DNA from: Fusobacterium sp.
Lineage (GTDB): Bacteria > Fusobacteriota > Fusobacteriia > Fusobacteriales > Fusobacteriaceae
Assembly (NCBI RefSeq): GCF_032477075.1
Contig: NZ_JAWDXO010000021.1
Location: 1 to 47,994 of the forward strand
Direction of reading: 5' to 3'
DNA: 47,994 bases
Positions 26,007-34,062 of this stretch are shown here, in pieces. The position numbers and the translations under genes were made by a program. Every line of letters begins with the position of its first letter. Position 1 is the stretch's first letter. The notes below the pieces were generated by a model. That model did not search any database, was not told where the DNA came from, and was given only the letters and a program-made list of their open reading frames with translations.

Positions 26007-26495
26007 ATGCTGTTTTATGAAGATTTTATAAAAAGTATAAATTCAAAAAGTAATATAGAAATGAAAAAAATAGAAAAGTTTTCTGTAGAAGCTAAGAAAA
26101 TAGTTTCAGGAGCAGGAATAGGTATTCCATTGATATTGGCAGGATTTTTTCAAGGATATTTGGCGGTTAATGAAAATGTAAAAGTGATGCCAGGAGTATT
26201 CGCATTAGTTTTTTTATTTTTAGGAATAAAACAGCTAAGAACTACCTTTTCATATAAAGTTATAATAGATACAGAAAAAAAGATATTAATAGGAGAAAAG
26301 TTAGTATTATCATTGGCTGATATAGATAGCTGTACACTGGAAGAAAAAAAAATAGGAAAAAATCTTCAAGTAGTTTTAGATATCATAACAGTAGACAGAA
26401 AACAGATAATTATCCCTTTATATATGAAAAATAAAGAGAGATTTGTCTTGATTATGAGATTACTTTTAGATACGAAATTTTTTATAAAAAAATAA
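26007..26495 (+). CDS. Hypothetical membrane protein
   Basis: This 162-residue protein is not recognised. It has a charged N-terminal stretch, two adjacent hydrophobic helices (about 35-52 and 61-76), and a C-terminal soluble part with short strands (YKVIIDTEKKILIGEKLVLSLADIDSCTLEE) that recalls bacterial PH-like domains. That layout of two helices followed by a PH-like fold is found in small inner-membrane proteins of unknown role. GGAGAG precedes ATG at 26007. It is transcribed toward the tRNA array, which has its own promoter. Confidence 0.6.
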   Translation: MLFYEDFIKSINSKSNIEMKKIEKFSVEAKKIVSGAGIGIPLILAGFFQGYLAVNENVKVMPGVFALVFLFLGIKQLRTTFSYKVIIDTEKKILIGEKLVLSLADIDSCTLEEKKIGKNLQVVLDIITVDRKQIIIPLYMKNKERFVLIMRLLLDTKFFIKK

Positions 26496-26503
26496 AAAAA
26501 TAT

Positions 26504-26535
26504 TTGACATAAAATACAGATTATGGTACTATAAT
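26504..26535 (+). promoter_or_regulatory. Promoter of the tRNA array
   Basis: TTGACA at 26504-26509 is a perfect -35. TACTAT at 26527-26532 lies at 17 bases, and the overlapping TATAAT at 26530-26535 at 20 bases. The first tRNA begins 8 bases later, so the leader is very short. Confidence 0.75.
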
Positions 26536-26543
26536 TCTTGTCT

Positions 26544-26619
26544 GCGGGAATAGCTCAGTTGGTAGAGCATCTGACTCTTAATCAGGCGGTCACAGGTTCA
26601 AATCCTGTATGACGCACCA
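26544..26619 (+). tRNA. tRNA-Lys (CTT), mismatched acceptor stem
   Basis: The D arm, anticodon arm with CTT, variable loop, T arm and encoded CCA are all normal. The acceptor stem is not: GCGGGAA (26544-26550) faces ATGACGC (26609-26615), leaving mismatches at pairs 4, 5 and 7 (G:A, G:G, A:A). The 5' half looks like that of a different tRNA (glycine-like start GCGGGAATAGCTCAG). The gene may be chimeric or decayed. A Lys-TTT tRNA could still read AAG. Confidence 0.8.
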
Positions 26620-26627
26620 TAAAAGAT

Positions 26628-26702
26628 GCCCCGTTCGTTCAGTGGTAAGGACATCAGATTTTCACTCTGGCAACAGGGGTTCGATTCCCCTACGGGGTAC
26701 CA
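26628..26702 (+). tRNA. tRNA-Glu (TTC)
   Basis: A complete cloverleaf with anticodon TTC in loop TTTTCAC and encoded CCA. The acceptor GCCCCGT pairs with ACGGGGT, with a G-T pair at position 1. It lies 8 bases after tRNA-Lys. Confidence 0.93.
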
Positions 26703-26707
26703 CCATA

Positions 26708-26783
26708 GGTCGCATAGCTCAGTTGGGAGAGCACCTGCCTTACAAGCAGGGGGTCATAGGTTCAAGTCCTATTGTGACCACCA
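26708..26783 (+). tRNA. tRNA-Val (TAC)
   Basis: The acceptor GGTCGCA pairs with TGTGACC (one G-T). Anticodon TAC lies in the loop CTTACAA, and CCA is encoded. Confidence 0.95.
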
Positions 26784-26799
26784 ATTTAATAAAAATAGT

Positions 26800-26876
26800 G
26801 GGGGTGTAGCTCAGTTGGTTAGAGCGCCTGCCTGTCACGCAGGAGGTCGCGAGTTCGACCCTCGTCACTCCCGCCA
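26800..26876 (+). tRNA. tRNA-Asp (GTC)
   Basis: The acceptor GGGGGTG pairs with CACTCCC (one G-T). Anticodon GTC lies in the loop CTGTCAC, the discriminator is G, and CCA is encoded. Confidence 0.95.
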
Positions 26877-26887
26877 TTATTATATAT

Positions 26888-26963
<76 letters not shown>

Positions 26964-26980
26964 GTAAATTTAATAGATAT

Positions 26981-27064
26981 GCGAGGATGGCGGAATTGGC
27001 AGACGCGCTAGACTTAGGATCTAGTGTCCCAGACGTGAGAGTTCAAGTCTCTCTCTTCGCACCA
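26981..27064 (+). tRNA. tRNA-Leu (TAG)
   Basis: An 84-base class II tRNA with a long variable arm. The acceptor GCGAGGA pairs with TCTTCGC, anticodon TAG lies in the loop CTTAGGA, and CCA is encoded. It is the last tRNA of the array. Confidence 0.95.
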
Positions 27065-27081
27065 AACAGGTAATAATTTGA

Positions 27082-27124
27082 AATAGATTTTAATTTTAGT
27101 TTTCTAAAATTAAGTCTATTTTTT
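27082..27124 (+). terminator. First terminator after the tRNA array
   Basis: AATAGATTTTAATTTTAG pairs with CTAAAATTAAGTCTATT, with one bulge, around loop TTTT. A T-run follows. The stem is long but almost pure A-T. Confidence 0.7.
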
Positions 27125-27156
27125 ATTATAAAAACTTTTTTAAAATTATATCTTTA

Positions 27157-27190
27157 AAACAAAAAAGCTCTATGAAGAGCTTTTTTGTTT
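27157..27190. terminator. Second terminator after the tRNA array
   Basis: AAACAAAAAAGCTC at 27157-27170 pairs perfectly over 14 bases with GAGCTTTTTTGTTT at 27177-27190. The tandem pair of terminators fits a strongly transcribed stable-RNA operon. Confidence 0.85.
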
Positions 27191-27569
27191 GTAGTAGTAA
27201 TTTTTAAAATAAAAAAAGTTAAAAAATTATATGAATATAAGATAAATGTATTATAACACAAATAATTTGAAAATAAAATATTTTTTATATAAATCAAATG
27301 TTAATATTTAAAAAAGTCTAAAAAAATTAAATTTAATCTTGCTATTTATCTTTAAATATAGTATCATGTTGAGATCTACTTTAAATAATTTTTTTATAAT
27401 ATTTATTTTCTAGTAAGATGATTTATTCAATAATAAGTTTATTTTTTATTATAAAGGAAAAAATTATATAAATAGAATAATAAAAACAAAAGATTTTAAT
27501 ATTGTTGTATATGATTGCTATAATATTTTGTAATTATTTAAGTAGATTGATTAAGATATGGGGGAAGTT
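27191..27569. other. AT-rich intergenic region
   Basis: About 380 bases contain no gene. The only element seen is the extended -10 promoter near the right end. The rest is low-complexity A/T-rich DNA, with no repeat or RNA gene recognised. Confidence 0.6.
27516..27524 (+). promoter_or_regulatory. Extended -10 promoter for the small exported protein
   Basis: TGCTATAAT at 27516-27524 is a consensus extended -10. A weak TTAATA at 27496-27501 lies 17 bases upstream as a possible -35. Confidence 0.55.
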
Positions 27570-27932
27570 ATGAAAAAAATAATATTGCTTTTTATATTAA
27601 TGATAAATTTTTCTATTTTTGCAGAAAATCAAGAAATAATAGAAGGAGGAATAGTAAAATATGATAATCATAGCCATGTGGTAGGACTTTTTGCTAGTAA
27701 AGAGGAAGCTATTCAAATATTTGAAGCTAGAGTTGAATATTTTGCTAAAGAATATAAAATCATTATAAGCGAAGAATTTTTAGATGAAAATGGAAAAGGG
27801 AAAATAGCTATACTGTTTCATAAAGAGAATGAAGACATTCAATGTTTTGTAATGTTGGAAGGAAATAAGATTATATATGGAAATATGATTCCTTCTGGAG
27901 ATTGTGCAATAATAAAAAAATATTTGAATTAA
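27570..27932 (+). CDS. Small exported protein, function unknown
   Basis: This 120-residue protein begins with a signal peptide (KKIILLFILMINFSIFA, probable cleavage before ENQ). The mature part of about 100 residues is acidic, contains single cysteines near 99 and 113 that could form a disulfide in the periplasm, and has no family I recognise. ATG at 27570 has GGGGGA at 27560-27565. An ATG at 27558 would add four residues and has no RBS. It has its own promoter and a strong terminator, so it is a monocistronic unit beside the convergent sigma-factor gene. Confidence 0.65.
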   Translation: MKKIILLFILMINFSIFAENQEIIEGGIVKYDNHSHVVGLFASKEEAIQIFEARVEYFAKEYKIIISEEFLDENGKGKIAILFHKENEDIQCFVMLEGNKIIYGNMIPSGDCAIIKKYLN

Positions 27933-27965
27933 AAAAAGTCTGATTTATTAAATCGGACTTTTTTT
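27931..27965. terminator. Bidirectional terminator after the exported protein gene
   Basis: AAAAAAAGTCTGATTT at 27931-27946 pairs with AAATCGGACTTTTTTT at 27950-27965 (one T-G pair) around a 3-base loop. It overlaps the stop codon and also lies beyond the end of the minus-strand sigma factor. Confidence 0.88.
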
Positions 27966-27992
27966 AATTGATATGATATTTATATAATAATA

Positions 27993-28586
27993 TTATTGTA
28001 TGCAATCATATTCCTTTAAGAAAATATTAAGTTTTTTCTTAATACGCTGTATGCTGTTATCCACTGATTTTGGATCTCTTCCAGTTTTTTTAGCAATTTC
28101 AGTATAAGTCATTTCAGAAAGCATATATTCAAATATTTCATTTTCCATTTTGCTTAGATTACTTTTAAGATATTGATTTAAGAGCCTGAATCTTTCTTTG
28201 CTTAGATAAATTTCTTCTGGGTTATAAAAATTAAAAGATTTAGATTCATAAACTATATTTGAATTATCTTCAGTTTCAGGACTATACATAGCCATATTTA
28301 ATATTTTATTTTTACCAGAATTAGAACTTTTAATAGCTGTAATTAATTGACGCTTTATACATAAAATAGCAAAAGTAGTAAAAGATGCATTTTTAGTTTC
28401 ATCGTATGCATTTATTGCCTTTAAAAGACCTATCATTGCCTCTTGAAGAACATCTTCTTTATCTCCACCATAGAAAAAGTAATTTTTTGTTTTTAATTGA
28501 AGAATACTTTTAAAAGAGGAAAATATCTCCTGTATGGCACTTTCATTACCAGCTTTAGCATTTTTTATTGTTTGTGAATTTATCAT
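27993..28586 (-). CDS. Sigma-70 family sigma factor, SigH/sigma-30-like
   Basis: This 197-residue protein has region 2 (DKEDVLQEAMIGLLKAINAYDETKNASFTTFAILCIKRQLITAIK, about 41-85) and region 4 with a helix-turn-helix (MTYTEIAKKTGRDPKSVDNSIQRIKKKL, about 163-190). The pattern with EAMIGLLKAINAYD and the FTTFA-x-C-I-x-R start of region 2.4 is that of SigH of Bacillus rather than ECF factors. In other phyla such factors drive stationary-phase or competence genes, and the target here is unknown. No anti-sigma factor is adjacent. AGGGAGGC lies 6 bases upstream of the ATG. Confidence 0.85.
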   Translation of the reverse strand: MINSQTIKNAKAGNESAIQEIFSSFKSILQLKTKNYFFYGGDKEDVLQEAMIGLLKAINAYDETKNASFTTFAILCIKRQLITAIKSSNSGKNKILNMAMYSPETEDNSNIVYESKSFNFYNPEEIYLSKERFRLLNQYLKSNLSKMENEIFEYMLSEMTYTEIAKKTGRDPKSVDNSIQRIKKKLNIFLKEYDCIQ

Positions 28587-29022
28587 TTTTGCCTCCCTGA
28601 AAATAAAAAGAAATTTATTTTTTAGAAATTAAGATAAATTATATTCTAAATTGTTAAAATAAAATCTATATAATATTTCTTTATAAAATTATTATAACAA
28701 TAAAATGTAATGATAACAAATTAAAAATTCATATAAAAAAGTAAAAAGTACATAAAAATCTTTTTAAAATATTAATTGATGCTACTTAGAGAAGAGCAAA
28801 CAAAAAATATTAAATTTTGAATTTTTTTCGTTTTTAAACAGCATGAATATATTATGAACCAAGTATATTTTAAAAAAAAATCTAAAAAGTCAAAAAAATA
28901 TAAAATAACAAAAATATAAATTATATAAAATGATAAAAGACAGCTGTTATTTAATTTTGAGAAGAAAATTTAAAGAATAAAAAAACTTTTCTTCAAAGGA
29001 AACTAAAGAAAAGTTTTTAATA
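28587..29022. other. AT-rich intergenic region between two minus-strand genes
   Basis: About 390 bases upstream of the sigma factor hold no gene and no recognised RNA. The right end contains the terminator of the metallophosphoesterase gene. The promoter of the sigma factor must lie here, but no clear -35/-10 pair stands out. Confidence 0.6.
28981..29018 (-). terminator. Terminator of the metallophosphoesterase gene
   Basis: AAAAACTTTTCTT at 28981-28993 pairs perfectly with AAGAAAAGTTTTT at 29006-29018 around a 12-base loop. It lies just past the minus-strand stop at 29023. Confidence 0.8.
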
Positions 29023-30093
29023 TTAGTTATAGAATTTAATAAGACATATTTCAGAAGAGCTTCCTATTCTTATAGGGGGTCCCCAAGTTCCATATCCTGA
29101 TGAAACCAAAATATTGCTGTCAGATATTTTTTTATGTCCATAATCTATTAGAAAAATTCGTTTTGTAAAAAGTCTTCCAGGAAAAAACTGCCCTTTATGT
29201 GTGTGGCCAGAAACTTGCAGATCTATTTTATTCTCTACAGTTTCTTCAATTGTGTCAGGAGTATGCTGTATCAAAATAACTGGTTTGTCAGAATGATCAC
29301 CTATGATATCTTTGAGAGGTATCTTTGAAAAATTATCTCTTCCAGCTATATATATTTTATCATCAACAAGTATTTGTTCATCTCTAAGAACAATGACTCC
29401 TTTTTCTTTTAATGTTTCAGTAAGAAGGGCAGCTTTTTTTCCATAAATATCATGATTACCTAAAGCAAAATAAATTCCATACTTAGTTTTTATACTGCTT
29501 AATTCATCAAGCATATTTTTTTCTAAAACTGGTTCTAAATCCATATCTATGAGATCACCAGCTATAAGAACAATGTCAGCATTTAAAGAATTTATAATAT
29601 TTTTCATTTTTATAAAAGAGGAATTTCCATTTATATATCCAAGATGAATATCAGATACTAAAACAATATTAAGAGGTTCAATGTTATAATTTTTATCTAA
29701 TTTAATATCATATTTTTTTATAATAGTATGATGTTTATAAAAAGTTCCAGCCAATAAAATTATAGGAACAAGGACTAAGGATACTTTATATAGATTTATA
29801 TTTAACTTATATCTAAAAATCATAGTAACTACAGAGGCTAAGATGAATAGGATTGAGGCATAGATTAAAAATGCCAGATAATAATAAATGATATAAGATA
29901 CAATCTTATTTAGTGAGTAAGAAAAATGAGAACCCAAAAATCTATACAAATAAAAAAGAAGTGCTAAAGATAGAAAAAAAATGAGAAAAAAAATTTTTTT
30001 ATCATTTGAAACAACATATTTTAAAGTAATTCTTATAACAAAAAAGTTTAATAAAAAGAAAAAAGTTGAAAACACCAAAAAGAAATAATTCAT
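29023..30093 (-). CDS. Membrane-anchored calcineurin-like metallophosphoesterase
   Basis: This 356-residue protein has four N-terminal transmembrane helices (within about 1-120) and a C-terminal metallophosphoesterase domain. All metal motifs are present: VSDIHLGY, AGDLIDMD, ALGNHDIYG and VSGHTHKGQFFPG. The catalytic domain probably faces the periplasm or the membrane surface. Related proteins include YkuE-type and YaeI-type esterases, some of which act on lipid phosphates, but the substrate here is unknown. The layout of helices followed by the esterase is common in Firmicutes and Fusobacteria. It is alone on its strand and has a downstream terminator. Confidence 0.9.
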   Translation of the reverse strand: MNYFFLVFSTFFFLLNFFVIRITLKYVVSNDKKIFFLIFFLSLALLFYLYRFLGSHFSYSLNKIVSYIIYYYLAFLIYASILFILASVVTMIFRYKLNINLYKVSLVLVPIILLAGTFYKHHTIIKKYDIKLDKNYNIEPLNIVLVSDIHLGYINGNSSFIKMKNIINSLNADIVLIAGDLIDMDLEPVLEKNMLDELSSIKTKYGIYFALGNHDIYGKKAALLTETLKEKGVIVLRDEQILVDDKIYIAGRDNFSKIPLKDIIGDHSDKPVILIQHTPDTIEETVENKIDLQVSGHTHKGQFFPGRLFTKRIFLIDYGHKKISDSNILVSSGYGTWGPPIRIGSSSEICLIKFYN

Positions 30094-30280
30094 TATTCAT
30101 CTCCAATCATTTAATGTAATTTTTTATATTATAAAGTAAAATGGTCACATATCAAAGAAAAATATAAAAAAGGATAAGTAGAATTAAAAAAGAAGTAGAA
30201 ATTTGCATATAAAAATGGAGTTTTTTTCTAGTGGGAATATTTATATAAAAAATAATGTGGATTTTATATCAATTTCTTAT

Positions 30281-30286
30281 TATAAT
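30281..30286 (+). promoter_or_regulatory. Probable -10 of the second polysaccharide operon
   Basis: TATAAT at 30281-30286 is a consensus -10. No good -35 is visible 17 bases upstream, so the promoter is weak or needs an activator. The gene starts 38 bases downstream. Confidence 0.45.
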
Positions 30287-30323
30287 ATATGGATAAAGTT
30301 TTAATGAAAAGAGGAGATTAGAA

Positions 30324-32006
30324 ATGTTGATAAATAGAAAGGAAAAATTAATCATAGGCTTTTCAGTTTGTATCATTGGATTAGGAATACTTCTATATAT
30401 TTCTAAGGAGAAAATAATGGAGAAACTGTCAAATAGTCCAAGCCTAGTAATGACATATAAAGAGAGTCAAAGTAAAAAATTAAAAAAAGAAATAGAGAAA
30501 AAAATTAGTGATAAAAATTTTAATTCAATAATGAATAGATTATCAATGGAAAAATTAGAAATATTAAAAGAAAGTTTAAATTTCCCTGAAGTGGTAGATG
30601 CTTTAAATGCAAAAGATGGAAGTAAATATACTTCAGATAAATATTTTTCTCCAGATATAAATCAAGAAGAGGCTGTAAAAATTGCTAATATAAGCAGAGG
30701 ATTTGGAGAAATAGAAGTTTTGTCAGTGGAATTTAAAAATTATTTAGAAAAAAAATACCCTAACTTTAATTATGATGAAGTAAATAAAAATGAAAATAAA
30801 ATACCAGATATTTTAAAGATAAAAGATAAAATTATGAAATTATTTCCAGATAAAGAAATTTCAGATATTATAAAAACTTTAAATGGAGAGCAATTAAATA
30901 AATTAAACAACATAATATCTGGAAATGCAGAAGTGGTCTCTCTTATGGAATTTAAAGTGGAAGATATAAATAATTTTAAAAAATATGAAGAAGATTTCTT
31001 TAATTCAACTCTTATATTAGATGATATGAAAAAAGTAGTTGCCATAAGTAAGGGGATTGATGAAATGACTCTTGTATCACCTGAATTGAAAGAAATAATA
31101 GATAAGAATTTAAAAAATATAGATTATAAAAAAATGTCATCTTTTGGGGAGTTTTATCTTTTAGATAAAAATAGTGATGTAGAACTTGAAAAGCAGTATA
31201 GAGAAAAGTATTATACTTTTGATAGTCCCTTTATAAAATTAAATCCATATGGAAGAACACCACTTTCTGCAATAGTAAAAATAGAAAATGAAGCAGTAGG
31301 AAATGATGTAACAATAACTATTGAAGGAAAAGAAGGAAGTCCAGATTATACCTATAAAACAAAAGTAAGAGCAAATGGAGAAATTCCAATAATAGGACTG
31401 TATCCTAAAGCTGTTAATAAGGTATTCTTAAAAATGAATAATGGAAATATTTTTAAAAATAAAAATATTACAATAGAGACATCATTGATTGATGATAGTC
31501 TTCCAGCAGTTGTGATAGAAAAAAAAGTTGATGGAAGTATAGAACAGGGAATGAATCTTGTATCTTTTAATACAAAAGATGAATCACTTCCATTTATATT
31601 TGATTCTAATGCAAATATCAGATATCTTTTAATAGTTTCACCTGTCATTAAAAAATCACTTCTTGATAGAAATGAAAAAGGAAATTGGGAAGCAATAGAT
31701 GATAACCTTATTTTTGAATTTGATATACTTGGTAAAATAATAAATATTCAAGATAATAATAGAATAAAATTAGATGAAAACTGGAAAAATGGAGTGCTGT
31801 TTAGAAATAATCAATATCTTCCAAAAAAGAATAATATTCTTATAGTTTATGGATTCAGTGATAAAGCTTACCCAAGTGGAGTTTTTTCTGAAATAGGAAA
31901 AGATAGTGGACATGAGCTTTTCAAGGCAAGACTTTATTATGATAAAAATAGTTTCGAAGACAATAGTATATTATCAGGAAAAAGAATAGAACTTTTTCAA
32001 GAATAA
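30324..32006 (+). CDS. Unrecognised membrane-anchored extracytoplasmic protein
   Basis: This 560-residue protein has one N-terminal hydrophobic segment at about residues 12-28 (IIGFSVCIIGLGILLYI) and an otherwise hydrophilic body, so it is probably anchored in the inner membrane and faces the periplasm. Residues 45-265 look helical and lysine-rich. A C-terminal half (about 290-550) looks beta-rich, with repeated strand-like patterns (ITIEGKEGSPDYTYKTKV and similar). I recognise no family. It lies 12 bases before the initiating glycosyltransferase and shares its strand, so it may act in assembly, export or length control of this polysaccharide. Confidence 0.6.
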   Translation: MLINRKEKLIIGFSVCIIGLGILLYISKEKIMEKLSNSPSLVMTYKESQSKKLKKEIEKKISDKNFNSIMNRLSMEKLEILKESLNFPEVVDALNAKDGSKYTSDKYFSPDINQEEAVKIANISRGFGEIEVLSVEFKNYLEKKYPNFNYDEVNKNENKIPDILKIKDKIMKLFPDKEISDIIKTLNGEQLNKLNNIISGNAEVVSLMEFKVEDINNFKKYEEDFFNSTLILDDMKKVVAISKGIDEMTLVSPELKEIIDKNLKNIDYKKMSSFGEFYLLDKNSDVELEKQYREKYYTFDSPFIKLNPYGRTPLSAIVKIENEAVGNDVTITIEGKEGSPDYTYKTKVRANGEIPIIGLYPKAVNKVFLKMNNGNIFKNKNITIETSLIDDSLPAVVIEKKVDGSIEQGMNLVSFNTKDESLPFIFDSNANIRYLLIVSPVIKKSLLDRNEKGNWEAIDDNLIFEFDILGKIINIQDNNRIKLDENWKNGVLFRNNQYLPKKNNILIVYGFSDKAYPSGVFSEIGKDSGHELFKARLYYDKNSFEDNSILSGKRIELFQE

Positions 32007-32018
32007 AGGGAGATAAAA

Positions 32019-33275
32019 ATGGAACAAGAAAAAAGTACAACATTAAAATTGATATATATAACATTATTAGGTGTGATATTTTTATTGTGTAGATATTTCT
32101 TTATCTTTGAAATAGGGATACCTGTCTATTCTTTAGGAGTATTTACATTCATTATTTTAGGGCTGTATATTACAGACAATATGGAATTTAAAAGATATTA
32201 TTACAGTAATAAAAGATTTGTAATAATACTGATATTGAATTTTTTAGCATTCTTTGTATGGTTTATTGATATATGGGATTTTTCAATCATACCATTTATG
32301 CTTATTTTTACAGCATCTCAAATATTAATAAGTACAATAATAAGTATAATAACTTTTGAAATAAAAAAGGTGACTACATATGGGAATGGAGAGATGAAGA
32401 AAAGAATAATGGAAAGTCTTTCTAAATTTTCTGAATATGAGTATATAGATGAATGCAAGAGAGAGGAATCACTTACAGAATTTATAGAAAAAAATGGAAT
32501 ATCTATTTTGATACTTACTAAATTGAAACTTACAAAAGAGGAGATAAAAGAAGTATTGAATTTGAAACTTTCAGGAATAGAAGTAAAAAGTTATTCAGAT
32601 TATATGCTTGAAAATGAAGAAAAGATAGATGTAGAATTTATAGATGAAGAGTGGTTGCTTCAAGCTTATGGTTTTAAAATTCTCCATAGTCAAATACAGA
32701 ATAGAGTAAAGAAAATATTTGATTTAGGAATGGCAGTAGCAATAGGCACAGTGACTCTTCCAATAATGGCAATAGCAGCTATTATAGTAAAACTAGAAAG
32801 TCCAGGACCAATAATTTATAGTCAGGATAGGGTTGGAGAAAATGGAAAAGAATTTAAAGTGCATAAATTTAGAAGTATGAGAAATGATGCTGAAAAAGAT
32901 GGAGCTAAATGGGCACAACAAAATGATCCAAGAGTTACCAAATTTGGAAATATAATGAGAAAAACAAGAATAGATGAACTTCCTCAGCTTCTTAATGTTA
33001 TAAAAGGAGAAATGAGCTTTATTGGTCCTAGACCAGAAAGAATGGTTTTTATTAAGGAACTTGAAAAGCAGATACCATACTATAATTTAAGGCATATGGT
33101 AAAACCAGGATTGACAGGATGGGCACAGGTAATGTATCCATATGGTGCAAGTGTAGAAGATGCCAGAAGAAAACTTGAGTACGATCTTTACTATATAAAG
33201 CATCATAGTCTTTATTTAGATATAGTAATTATGATTCTTACACTAAAAACAGTAATTTTTGGAAAAGGAAGATAA
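32019..33275 (+). CDS. Polyprenyl-phosphate sugar-1-phosphate transferase (initiating, WbaP/WcaJ type)
   Basis: This 418-residue inner-membrane enzyme starts repeat-unit synthesis by moving a sugar-1-phosphate to undecaprenyl phosphate. Four helices lie in the first 125 residues, then a cytoplasmic linker and a re-entrant helix near 235-258. The catalytic domain has KVHKFRSMRNDAEKDGAKWA, PRVTKFGNIMRKTRIDELPQLLNV and MSFIGPRPER, and ends with YNLRHMVKPGLTGWAQV. These are the family motifs of bacterial sugar transferases. The donor (Gal, Glc, GalNAc or other) is not known. It is the only such initiator in the window and might also serve the cluster at 0-11 kb, which lacks one. Confidence 0.93.
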   Translation: MEQEKSTTLKLIYITLLGVIFLLCRYFFIFEIGIPVYSLGVFTFIILGLYITDNMEFKRYYYSNKRFVIILILNFLAFFVWFIDIWDFSIIPFMLIFTASQILISTIISIITFEIKKVTTYGNGEMKKRIMESLSKFSEYEYIDECKREESLTEFIEKNGISILILTKLKLTKEEIKEVLNLKLSGIEVKSYSDYMLENEEKIDVEFIDEEWLLQAYGFKILHSQIQNRVKKIFDLGMAVAIGTVTLPIMAIAAIIVKLESPGPIIYSQDRVGENGKEFKVHKFRSMRNDAEKDGAKWAQQNDPRVTKFGNIMRKTRIDELPQLLNVIKGEMSFIGPRPERMVFIKELEKQIPYYNLRHMVKPGLTGWAQVMYPYGASVEDARRKLEYDLYYIKHHSLYLDIVIMILTLKTVIFGKGR

Positions 33276-33276
33276 T

Positions 33277-34062
33277 ATGATTACAATTTTTACACCTTCA
33301 TATAATAGAAAAGACACACTTTTAAGACTTTATGAAAGTCTTAAAAGACAAACTGCAAAAGAATTTCAGTGGATAGTTGTAGATGATGGGTCTAATGATG
33401 GAACAAAAGAACTTGTAACAGATTTTATTGAAGAAAAGGTTATAGATATTATATATGAATATCAGAAAAATAGTGGAAAAATGAGAGCTGTTAATCGTGG
33501 GGTACAAATAGCACAAGGAGAGTATTTTTTCATAGTTGACAGTGATGACTATATTACAGATAATTGTATAGAGATTATAATAAAAGAAGCTAAGAATCTT
33601 CCTGAAAATTTAGGTGGGATGATATTTAGAAAAATAGATATGACAAGTGGAAAAATTACAGGAAAACCATATCCTCAGTATAGAATAGATTCATCACCAG
33701 TAGAAATAGTATATAAATTGGGAATAGATGGAGATAAAGCTGAAGTGTTTAAAACTAATATTATTAAAAAGAATCCTTTTAAGGAATTTGAAGGAGAAAA
33801 ATTTATTCCAGAAGCTAGTGTTTGGATTAAAATAGGTGAAGAATATAAAATGAGATATATAGATGAAGGAATATATTTTTTTGAGTATTTAGATGATGGC
33901 TATACTAAAAATTTTAATACTCTTATGAAAAAAAATCCAAGGGGATTTGAATTTTATTATAGAGAAATGTTGAAATACAATCTTCCTTTATCTAATAAAA
34001 TAAAATTTATAATAAGACTTATCCAAAGTAAATATTACAGATTTACAGGAGGAAATAAATGA
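33277..34062 (+). CDS. Glycosyltransferase family 2
   Basis: This 261-residue GT-A enzyme has ITIFTPSYNRKDTLLRLYESL at the start, then FQWIVVDDGSNDGT, and the metal-binding FIVDSDDYIT near residues 82-91. The remaining part is like short GT2 enzymes of capsular operons. ATG at 33277 is chosen over an upstream TTG at 33259 because AAGGAAG lies 6 bases before it and the upstream extension overlaps the previous gene. It overlaps the next gene by 4 bases (ATGA). Donor and acceptor sugars are unknown. Confidence 0.88.
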   Translation: MITIFTPSYNRKDTLLRLYESLKRQTAKEFQWIVVDDGSNDGTKELVTDFIEEKVIDIIYEYQKNSGKMRAVNRGVQIAQGEYFFIVDSDDYITDNCIEIIIKEAKNLPENLGGMIFRKIDMTSGKITGKPYPQYRIDSSPVEIVYKLGIDGDKAEVFKTNIIKKNPFKEFEGEKFIPEASVWIKIGEEYKMRYIDEGIYFFEYLDDGYTKNFNTLMKKNPRGFEFYYREMLKYNLPLSNKIKFIIRLIQSKYYRFTGGNK

